Assembly (NCBI GenBank): GCA_000934455.1
Contig: KN882651.1
Span: 202,974-254,067, forward strand
Length of the DNA stretch: 51,094 bases
Origin: Apostichopus parvimensis
Lineage: Eukaryota > Echinodermata > Holothuroidea > Aspidochirotida > Stichopodidae
Direction of reading: 5' to 3'
Under the pieces are notes generated by a model, which was given only the letters and a program-made list of their open reading frames with translations, was not told the DNA's origin and did no database searches. Both the position numbers and the translations under genes were made by a program. Each line of letters begins with the position of its first letter. The stretch's first letter is position 1. Positions 20,601 to 32,600 of the stretch are shown one piece after another.

Positions 20601-23600
20601 GTTGGGTTGACTTGTCTATAGTGGTTAAGAAAGGAAAAGTTTTTCATTTTTGGATAAAACTTATGCATCAAATTCCATTTGGTAACTGTTAATGGTACAG
20701 TAACTTACGGCAGGGGCTCATAAACTTTGTGAGCAAGTGCCGTACTAGGCATTTTTAGGGGCGTGTTGTTGTGTCATTGAGATCTATACGTAATAATTTC
20801 TATATCAATTTAAGGGGTTGAATAAAATCAAGTAAAAGTGCAGTATTTTTATTCATATTTTTATTCTCCTAGTAATTATATTGGCGTTCAAAATATCTAG
20901 GAGTTTCAGGTGAATTATATTTCCTACAACTGCTCTCTCTCTTTACAGTAGCTGTTGAAATGGTATAAATTAGCTTGTTGTAAATATTTCACTGCCTGTA
21001 ACAGTTTTAATAACGATATCATGGAAACAGCAATTAAAGAGAGACAATGATACTGTAATGTGTGCAAAGTTTATTGCATTGCACAGTACATTTCTCATCT
21101 TGTACGTTCTGCAATGCTTAATATCGTCATTGTTTGCATTCAGTAGCTTATTCCGCAATAGGCCGTAACAGACATTAGTTAGACGACATTACATACCTTA
21201 CTATAACCTTATGCACCAGTTGTTATGCTTATGTAAGTTACAATATAATATATGTACCATTGCAGAATAGATTTCAACTTCTGCAAAACAAATTTGATAT
21301 CGGTGATGGATGCAAAGACGTTTCATCACTATTGTATTTTGTGTGCTATCGACATTTGTTAATTGGGCAGAGACCAAACATCTGCTGGGAGATGTCTGTG
21401 CAGTAGCAGTAGTCAAAATGGACAAAATTTGTTTACACAACTGGTGTAATGTAAACATGCACACCAAAAAACCTGTCACATCATTAGCCAGAACAATGGG
21501 AAACTATTTATTTTCTGAGGTAAATCTGCTAAAAGCAAAACAGAAATGAGACAACATCAAACTAATTACAAATTTATGCAGATGAAAGCAGGAAATATAC
21601 AAATAAATTCATAGTAAAGTATTAAATGAAATAACACCAAGATACCCCTTATAGCTGACACATACAGTATGCTCTCAAAAGAAAACAAACATGATATATA
21701 CTTCGCTCCTTGCTTACGTGTCCACTCACACCTCAGCACTCTCGTTCTACCGTGTCTAGAGTGAACTGGTACCCTTTTACTGTAACACGGTGACCCCTTT
21801 ATGACCGGAACCCTCCGGTCAATGCCCTCTCTTCTCATTCTACAGTACCACCCGAAGCGTTTAGATGTTTGTTTTGTTCACTCGTAAACATCCACACCCA
21901 GTCTGTTTTGGATTTTTGATTGGTGCTATATAAAGGGCAAAAAAGAATTTATAGCAAAATTATTAATCTCTCTTGTAATTTTAGTTTTTTACATCTGTAC
22001 AGTTTTACAGGACAAAAGAATTCTGTTGAAATGCTCTATAAGCAGTACCAGCTCAGTAAAAATCAGTAGCAGGATGAATGAACAAAATGAGATTTATTCA
22101 AGCTTAAAGATCTTTATCAGCAGTTTTCCCCTTTAGTCTGCTCGGAATCGAAGCATTTGGTTCATTGAGAAATATTTCAACCTCAAGTTGTTACATATTA
22201 AAGTTGCAAACTACAGGGATTTGCAGAATTTTGTGAAGTTGATGCATCACTTGTTAGCCTTCTTGCAACTTCTACCATGATACAGTACAATCTCACTTTC
22301 AATGTTCCAGATAGTATACTATACCCCCACATGGTACCAGACAGTTCTAGTCTGCTGCCTCCCTCCTAAAACTACCAGCTCAAGTGTCGGGTAACAGTCT
22401 GATTGTTGATAAACAGTTTCATTTAAGTTTAAAATTCTCTCATTTAACTCCTATTGTTTTCTTTTTTTTTCCCAGGGGAAGACGCACAGCTTCGGTTCAG
22501 CATTGAACCCCATCCTGGCAAGAAATCTTTCAGACAGGTAATCATTTTTTTGTGCATTCTTCTTCATCCCTAGCCAGCCTGAGGTGCGGGTCCCATTTTC
22601 CTATTCCCCTTTGGGTATGTTAATCAGGACATTCACCCATAGCTCCCACTAATGCCCGGTAATGTACCTCTCAAATAACCTGTATTTAAGCAATTATACT
22701 ACTGTCGATGGATATCTGTAAATGTTTCCTTATGACTGTTTCTGCTTTCGACCTTTGTCAGTGGTACGATGCCCTTCGATCCATGGCACGCCTACCATTT
22801 GGCATCCCACCAGAATTCCGAAGGAAAATGTGGTTGAGTCTGGCAGATTGGCACATTAAACGTCTCAAAGTGGATTGGCAGAAGACGGTTCGGACCGCAT
22901 TCAACGACCGTACCAATCCTGACGACGATAAGCTCGGCTCACAGATAGTTAAGGTACTGTACAGTAATAATCAACCTTTTTCTGTACCCTATAGACTGAT
23001 GGAAATGCGGCACCGTTGCACAGAATTCAGATGGAAATGAAATTATATAGCTACCTCATTTATACTAAGAATTAATTGCATCTGTATTTTTTATTCAGTT
23101 TTGGTAAGATTGAGTAATGAACTAGCATTGTATCAATGTGACTCATACCCTACTGACATGGCCAACCCTTCGCCTGCACGTCTGGTTTTTGAATTATATC
23201 GCATCACTTGATGTCTTGTCATCATGTCATGAGTCACATACCCACGCCATGCTTGCGGGATATGAACATGTTAACCACAAATTGTCTTCTAATTACAAGG
23301 GTGTCAAATGAAAGTAAAATTATCCTGTAATAAGAGCTGTCTTGTGAGTGTAATGGACAAAAGGGAAAATGTTGGCAGTTCACATCTAGATGGAACCTTT
23401 TCTAGAAAATTAAAAATTTACTTCGTTCCTCGCTTACCTGTCTCCTCACAACCTTAGCACCTCATTCTACCGTGTCTAGTATACCCTGGTAATCTTTTAA
23501 CAATGTGCACCCTCAGCGACCGGCTCCTCCGGTCGTTGCCCTTCCTTCTCATTCTACCATCCAAAGTGTTTACACATACGTTTTCGTAGTGGATATAAAA

Positions 23601-26600
23601 TCTAACAGAAATTGCCCGAATACATTGGATTTTTACCTTCTATACATCCTTTGGGATTTCAGTAAGTTTTATCATTTTGGTCCGCTTAGCCACTGGATTA
23701 TGACCCTATCTGAAACTTACCATTGATTCAAATAATGCAACTCTCCTAATGTACCTCTTTTCAATAATGGAAAGCAACTTTTGGTTTTGTGGAAAATCAT
23801 CAAAATGTTTGGTTCTACAATATAGTTAATAACTTAAAATCAGACATACAGAAAGATTCATCTTACCAGGCTTTTTCCACAATATATTTGCAGACTCTGT
23901 AATTTTGTGTATTGGCGTGTTTTGCATAGTTTATCGGATGACACAGTTTATCGGATGACACAGTTTATCGAATGACACAGTTTATCTGTTATGTTGATGT
24001 TATTAGGCATGGTAGCTCTCTCACTTTATGACTCAAGAGAATAAAAAAAATTGGTTAACAGGTTGGGTGACACTGTTATTAATCTCACTCATCTGTAAAA
24101 TATTTCAAACATTGTGATGTGATCAGTTTCCAGTATCAAATCTGGTAAAAATTCTTTCTACACTTTGCTTAAAGGTCTTCAGTATTGCCTTCAGCTGCTT
24201 GTCCACATTAAAACTTGCTAGAAGGTTTCAACAGTTTTTCCCCGAAGGCTCCCCATCTGCAAACTTTCGGCTAAACATTTAGACAGTGATTAGGTTACTC
24301 AAGTAAATTTATCAGTGTTTAACATGACTTCCTCGAGGGTGGCGGCAAAATATCTTGTTTGAACATGAGTGACCATAATTTGATATTCTAGCATATTTTA
24401 GTGGTGGTACTACAGTATGAACTTTCACCTTTTTTAATTTTGAATATTTGTAAGTTTAATTCTTTATTGTTCATTTGTCTCCTTTTGATAGGACTTACAC
24501 AGAACTGGATGCAGTGCATTCTGTGGTCTGGGTGCAGAGGACGACCGAGTTGTCTTGAAGAGAGTCCTCTTGGCCTACGCCAGGTGGAATAAATCTGTCG
24601 GATACTGCCAAGGTTTCAACGTGATCGCTGCCCTCATTCTGCAAGTCATGGACAGAATCGAAGACGATGCCTTTAAGGTACAGACACAATAGATGTAGTA
24701 CTCTAAGACTGCCATTTCTGATTTTGTTTATTGTAACTTAGTGTTGTATATGGTGGACTGTAATGAACTGTAGTTATGCTTTGTAGTTGCCTTGTTAGGT
24801 ACAGAGTTTGTTAAATTGTAACTCACAGGTGTATGGTGGGCTGTAATGTACTGTAGGCATGTTTTGTAGTTACCTTGTAAGGTACAGATTTTGTTTATTG
24901 TAAGTTAAAGGTGTAAGGTGGGCTGTGCTTTACTGTAGGCATGTTTTGTAGTTACCTTGTAAGGTACAGATTTTGTTTATTGTAACTTACAAGTGTTTGG
25001 TAGGCGGTAATGTATAGGCTTGCACGGTAAACCGGTTTTAGTACCGAAACCAGTATTTGCCGACCAAATTTTGGTACTATTTTTTTTATTTTAAGAAAAC
25101 CAAAAAAACATAAAAAAAACGAAATGTGAATTGCAAATACTGGAAAAACAAAGTTAAAGCTTCCATCCATCATGTAGTGTAGTTGCCTGGTAAGGTACAG
25201 ATTTTGTTTATCGTAACCTACTGGTGTATATGGTGGACTGTAATGTACTGTAGGCATGCTTTGTAGTTACCTTGTAAGGTACAGATTTTGTTTATTGTAA
25301 CTTACAGATGTATAGTGGACTGTAATGTGATGTAGGCATGTTTTGTAGTTGCCTGGTAAGGTACAGATTTTGTTTATTGTAACCTACTGGTATATATGGT
25401 GGACTGTAATGAACTGTAGGCATGGTTTGTAGTTACCTTGTAAGGTACAGATTTTGTTTATTGTAACTTACAAGTGTTTGGTAGGCGGTAATGTATAGGC
25501 TTGCACGGTAAACCGGTTGTAGTACCGAAACCAGTATTTGCGGACCGAATTTCGGTACTATTTTTTTACTTTAAGAAAACCCCAAAAACATAAAAACGAA
25601 ATGTGAATTGCAAATACTGGAAAAACAAAGTTAAAGCTTCCATCCATCATGTAGTGTAGTTGCCTGGTAAGGTACAGATTTTGTTTATCGTAACCTACTG
25701 GTGTATATGGTGGACTGTAATGTACTGTAGGCATGCTTTGTAGTTACCTTGTAAGGTACAGATTTTGTTTATTGTAACCTACTGGTATCTATGGTGGACT
25801 GTAATGAACTTTTGGCATGCCCTGTAGTTGCCTTGTTAGGTGCAGATTGCAGTACTTGGAATACTTACTAAGTTTGCCTTGATTGATTTTGTTTACTGTA
25901 ACTTATACTGGTATGGTATGCCTTGTTTGCTGTTGTGCACTGTAGGCATGCTTAGTACTCGTATTCCTGAGTCATGTCGGGTTGAAGTACATTTGTAAGA
26001 ACAAAGATATCCACTAGGAAAATTTATAGGGAAGCCGAAAGAGACAGACGAGTATATCGATGAAGAGATTACCAACTGTCAATAATACTTGTGAAAAATA
26101 ATTTATATTCCCATCTTTGCTCATCAATTATTCTGAAGTTTACATTCAATTCTTTTTCTTTTGTGTAGAGGGTTTCATGTTTACATATCTGCTTGCCTGT
26201 TATGAGATATCTAATTTTGGATCGTAGCTGAAGTAGGTTTGGCTTGACTTAAAGGGCATATTGCAAGTAGTGTTTAGTGAATTCCTAAGTTGCAATATAA
26301 TGTAACAGATGAACCATGCCTTGCTCTAAACTGACGTAGGGGATGAGTCAAGAAAAGTGATGTTATTGTATTCTTTAAATCTAACTCTTTTCTCTCTCTT
26401 TTTTTGTTGTTGTTGCCATTTTCAGGTTATGATATTCTTGATAGACCATGTCCTTCCTGACAATTACTTCTCCAACAACCTCCGAGCTCTCTCCGTGGAT
26501 ATGGCTGTCTTCAGGGAACTACTTCATTTCAAAATGCCATTATTAGCGGATCACTTGGATAAATTGCAGAAAGCAGCAAACGACAGCGAATCAGGTTTGT

Positions 26601-29600
26601 CCCGAAAAGAAGTTGTTCGTTGCTGCGATCAATAAGTAATGAAACAAAAGAATCGACCTCATTTGTTTCCATTCATACCACGATGTGTCTAGTCAGAATA
26701 CTGCCTTTGGAAAAAAATCTTTGGGGGTTGGGGTTGGGGAGGGGTACAGTACAGGAATGTTGTCAGTTGTTTGTAGGATAGGTTGATTGGAGTACATACA
26801 GGAGTATGTACAGGAGACGGGCTAGTGTCGTCATTTGTAAATACCCACACCAGTAAGGTTTTTTTTTTATTTTTTATTTTAATGGTAGATAAACAGGGAA
26901 CCAGTACATCCTTTGTCTTGTATTGTTCGTCTTTTGTCATCCGTAACAAAGCCCAGTTATGCGTAGTGTTTTATGCTCATTCTTTTTCAGGGAGCTACGA
27001 ACCTCCTCTTACCAATGTTTTCACTATGCAGTGGTTCCTAACTCTGTTCGCCACCTGCCTCCCAAACAGTCTGGTTCTCCGAGTTTGGGATACCCTCTTC
27101 CTGGAAGGATCAGAAATCTTGCTTCGTACAGCTCTCGCAATTTGGTTGAAATTGGAAAAGTAAGTACTGGCTGATATTCAAAGTAACCGATTGCACTTTT
27201 TGTTTCCTACATTTTCTTTACTTCATAACCTCCATTTCTTCACTTTCCATTTTATGTGATGGATGTGGCAAAATCAGAAAGAAGAGAGAGATATATAAGA
27301 CATGAAAATAAGATGACAATCACCTTCGAGTTGGCATGAATTATTCGGAAAGACATGTTTGTGAAAACAATGTACACAGGCATTGATCATCTGTGTAGAC
27401 ATTTGCTTTGAAATAACCTTGCAAGATCTCACGAATCCTGCCTGGTGTTGAACTAACATTAACACTAACCCACTAAAAATGATTTTGTGAGGGAGAATTT
27501 CTTCTTTACTTCATTAAAACATTTCGTTGAATGATACCCCCCCTGATGGGTTTGCTGTTCCGTTCTTCTTGGTCTGCTGGTTTGCAGACATAGTGTTTCA
27601 TAGTCTCATACTTTCATAATTTACTGCGCTCCTCTCTTACCTGTCTCTGCTCTACTATTGCACCTTCTCATCTACCTAGCCTAATAACTGGTACCATTTT
27701 AGCACTGTGCCCCCCCCCCCCTTAGACCCTCCTCCAGGTCATACCCCATTACCTTTTCCTTCCGATCTAACCCCAACAGTGTTTCGTAGTCTCAAACTTT
27801 CTCATTCTCCTGCCTCTCTAAGCATATGATTTGACTGGGATCAATAGAACATGTGTGAGTGGTGTCTACTGTATTGTGTCTACTGTGTCTACTGTGTGAG
27901 TGTTGTCTACTGTGGTGTCTACTGTATGTCTACTGAGTAAAATCTAACTTTTCGTAATAGTTGCATACTTATCAGAATCTTTCTTTTTGACTCTCCTCCT
28001 TTCTGTCTTTATTCCACTTTTCCTCAATTTCTGACCTACCTAGCCTATACTTTCATTATCATGGTAACTAATATGTACCTGTCGTTGACCCACTCCTGGG
28101 GTCTTTATTACTCATAGCTTATCATTCCAAATCTTCCAGTTTTTAGAGACGGATAGCTTAAAGGACAGATTAGTTGAAAGTTATTGATATTACGTTTGTT
28201 AGAATTGGAACTGATTCTCAAAGATATGATGGATGGAGTTCCTTGAAAGTTTCCGCTATTGCCTGTAACAAGAATTGATAGAATGCTCAATTCTTGGTAC
28301 ACTCTCTGCTGAGATTGCAAAGAATTCCTTTGGTACTCCACGTCCGTGACAATCTTGTTAAAAGTGAAAATTTATCAATAAGATTGCTTCATTACAAAGC
28401 AATGATTGATTTGCCAATTGATGTATGTTTTACATCACTACAATTTAACATTGTTATGGCTCCTTTAAAGTAGTGTTCAGGGTTTCATTTAGTTTCAATA
28501 GTAACACTAAGATGTATGTTTCACATCGCTAATGTGAAACAAGTTAACATTGTTAGGGCTCCTTTAAAGTAGTATTCAGGGTTACATTTAGTTTCAATAG
28601 TCACACTAAGATGTATGTTTCACATTGCTAGTGTAAAACAATATAATATTGTTAGTGCTCCTTTAAAGTAGTATTCAGGGTTACATTTAGTTTCAATAGT
28701 CACACTTAGATGTATGTTTCACATCACTAGTGCGAAACAAGTTAACATTTGTTAGGGCACCATTAAAGTAGCGTTCACAGTTTCATTTTAATAGCTTCAG
28801 TATAATGCATCAAAGATGCAGAATCAAAAATGACATCATCCAACAAGTAGTAGAAAGTCAAAATAGAATAATTTAATATTTGAAAATCTTGTCATTGGAA
28901 GTTCTGCTCTTGTTGAAGTTTGCCGTAGTTTTAATCTAATATTTCAAGTTGTACAGGTATGGGCAGATGATTGCTATCAACTCTACTTGAGATTGGTATC
29001 TGTTTCCAGAAATCTTCATCTGACATTACAAGTAATACTGACTCATTGGTCAGCGTATGTCCAGCTGTCCATTCTTAAACCAGCTTATCTGTTAAGTGAG
29101 CCAACTGAAAGGAGAGCTTGACCTTGTAGAAAAGTTGATTGATAGTTTTAATTTACCCCTCAGCATTATAAATTTGCAGGAAGATGCACACACTAAAGAG
29201 AATTTTTAGTCGTAACTTTTGTGTTGACAAAGTCAAAAGAAACTTATTCATTCAGGAAGGCATATGTATGTGTATTTATGTATGCGTATGTGTATACATA
29301 TATACATTACACTGTAACTCAACCAGTACATCGTGGGTTAACTTCAGACATGGTATGTAGTAGTGGGTACTGTTTCGTGGGTGTGGGAACCATTTTTCTA
29401 TACCAAGCAAGTTCTTAAGGCCCGGTCAACCTATACCGATTTTTTATCGGAATACTATCCGATTTTCCCGGAGGAATCAAAACAGCCAGTTTTTCGTTTG
29501 GGTCTTCTAACCACAGTGATAAAGGACCTGATTTGCTATCTGTTGAGCCATTCCGATGTGGAATAGCCCTCTCCTAACTTTTGATATTGACTCTGTTTCC

Positions 29601-32600
29601 TTTTATCGGATAGCTATCCGATTTCTCTTCCGATTTTTATCGTTTTTTGATGTGACGTCACTTCAGAATGTAGTCCGTTCCAGAACCCCTCAGATTTGGA
29701 GTAGGTATTCGAATATTCCACTGCATTCATTACATTCACTACCACAAACCTCACTCTTCGGCCTAGAATCGGAAAAATCGGACCGTATTCCGATAAAATA
29801 TCGCTGTAGTGTGACCGGGCCTTTACCCTCCATCCAAAAGATTTATAGTTGAAATCGATGTCTAACCACAGGATTACATACCTTGTATACCTGCAGAAAT
29901 TGATGATAGTGGTGTACAGATTACTGTATGTAAAATTGCAAATTACTTGGAAAACTACTTAGCTGAAGCAATTTAGTAAACATACTTTCTCAAATCTTGA
30001 GAATATTTCTTCAGCCCGTGCCTCCTAATGAGTATATTTCATGATTTAATTGGCACACCTGCTTGACATTCTGCCTGAAGAGGTCAGGTGGAAGAAATGC
30101 TAGCACATTGCATTGGAATACTTCGGAAAGGAAACTGAAGGGTTCATTTATACATTTCTAGCTGGTGGTGTATTAGTCTGACTTTATTTTCAATTTCATA
30201 AGTAAAAATTCAGAAATATTGACTCTGAAAATTTCATGAATTATAGTGAACACTGATTAGTTTAGACTATATCCTTGATTGTCACTCAGGTATGATATCA
30301 CTCTTCCCATTGTCACTCAGGTATGATATCACTCTTCCCCATTTTACCGTCCTCTGCTAGAATATTGTTTTTACTTGTTCTCTTTGTCCTCAAAGTGAGA
30401 CCATTCAGTCTGTGGATATTAATTATTTACTTGTTGCATCACTTAATGTCAATCATTTGGTGGTCCGTAACCGGTAATGTCAAAAGGGTTAAAAAAAAAA
30501 AGACTCTTAATCTGAATTAACTGGGGTACGTAGGGATATGTATGCCTAAAAGTTGTGATGAACAGAAAAAAAAACCTTACCAAAGTAGTGTTGGAAAACT
30601 GTATTAAACCTTGCTATTTATTCATAGTGAAATCTTGTATACATAACCATTTTTTACATTAATACTGTTAAGCAATAACGTTAAATTTTAAACTGTTCTA
30701 CGGATAACCTTATGAGCCCCAAGGACAATCGGCAACCATTGGTTTACAAATATCAGCTGGACTGAAAAACAGAAAAAAAACATTCCTATCTTGCTAATTA
30801 GTTCCTTCCTGTGTATTACATAAAGGGATGTTAAACATCAATGGAGTGATGTTTATTTTCAAGTCTGCCTTTACCGTCATGCCAGATTAATGAAGAAAAA
30901 ACACAGCCAAATGAATAATCCAAACCCAAATAAAACGTGCTGCTCTATCATGATGCACAGTACAAATTTAGTTCCCAAATGTACTCCCGTATGTGATTGA
31001 GTAGAAGGTGTTTCATGTTGCATCGTTGGATGATGGTATTAAAACAGAAGTGTGATTCCAACGTTTGGATTCGCAGCTGTGGCACATTTCGGATAGCCCT
31101 ACAGTCAATATTTGACATCAAACAACATAATTTGGTGATGTGACATTTACATTACCCATTGATATTGATCTGAATCGATTTATTCTCTATTGTCTGAGCA
31201 CACCTGTCGTCTAGAGGGTGAGGCTAACACAATAGGTTTCATTGTTAAATGAGTGGCTTAGGCTGGCTGGGCTTTGTAAATCAAGAGATTCATTTATTTA
31301 TTGTGTTTGTAAATATTTGCTTTTTTTCATAAGTGTAAATAAATGAAACCCCATCTTTTAACATCTTTAATAACTTGTATTAATAGTAGAAGTATAGTTG
31401 GTATTGTCCTCTGTGATAGGTAGGTTAGTATGCTACATTTAAGTGGAACAGAAAATGTTACCGTTTAGAAACCTGACGTAGAAGGTATGGAAGGCAGGTT
31501 GCGATATGCAGATGTCACAAATATGAAAATACAAGATTCAATACAAAGTTTCGCACAGCTCAAGTTTTTCTTTACCGTGCCCTTGATTTTGACCTGCTTT
31601 AATAGAAGCTCATGAAAGGTTTTTTAAATTGAGCGCTTGCAAACTTTTTTTAAATTTTTCACCAGAAACCAACTGAGAGAAATTCTTAAAGTTTAAATTT
31701 CTGTATAAGCAGCCCTAGAATACTCATTTGTATAAAAGTTGCAGGTACCATGAAATTTTTGAACGGTTTATAAAAGAAATAGTTGTAACGTTTCATCGGA
31801 TAAGTTTACGACCAACAGCTGCTATGCTGTTGGTACACAACCTACAGTTGATGGTTGAAATAGTCAGTGCAATAAGTAGAGTGTTACTGTGAACTGATCA
31901 CAATTCCATGCATGTACGACTCTAACCTCTCTAATACGCAGTCAGACTGCCGCTAACACTTGTCGCCACAGTAACTGTCACTAACGCTTGTTGCCATAGT
32001 AACCAGCATCCCATTTTTCCATCCTACTGAAAACAGAAGACTGATGCACGTGCAGAGCGCAGATGAGTTTTACAGTCGCATGGGAAACCTAACTAACAAG
32101 ATGCTGAGAGGACAGACCCTGGATGAAGATGATTTAATCCAGGTATGAGGAAGACCTAGCTGGTGTGATCCCAAACCCATCCATGCATGCAATATACCTC
32201 GACCGCTCTTATCTTATCTTGCATATCTGCATCTTGTAAAATTTTGTAAAATTTCCCAAATTTAGTCAAAAAATAACAATCGCATATTAAACAGGTTGCA
32301 GTTGACTTGCAGAAGAAAGAAGTCAAACAAAATTAATTTTAAACAAGTTAAAGAGTATTTCCAACCCACTTTTTCCCAAAATGGGTTATAACTCACCTTA
32401 GAATGTGTCAGGCTAACGGAATGTTCGGAATCAAGCCAGAAAATCATTCATTACTGGCTAAATTTAAGATTCACTGTTAACAAAGACAAGACAAAATGTA
32501 GGTAATTGTATTAGTTTGATCTTGTTTTGATTAATAATAGGTTTAGTTCATTTGTAGGAATTTTTTTGCTCGTGTGTAATAATTATTTTGAAGGGAGAGC

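Larger units (their letters stand above)
17609..22475 (+). other. TBC1D30 intron, 4.9 kb
   Basis: Mostly AT-rich sequence. It holds a G homopolymer of about 20 bases (18722-18740), and partial and fuller copies of the dispersed CTCGCTTACCTGTC repeat at 20275 and 21701. No coding exon was recognised. Confidence 0.6.
27160..32036 (+). other. TBC1D30 intron, 4.9 kb, repeat rich
   Basis: It contains a diverged dispersed repeat (27624), a degenerate GTGTCTACT array (27855-27935), a hairpin tandem array (28420-28800), an alternating GTATGT run near 29266-29308, a Harbinger-like MITE (29418-29822), a 31-bp duplication (30279-30341) and a 30-bp imperfect duplication (about 31951-32005). No coding exon was recognised. 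Confidence 0.6.
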
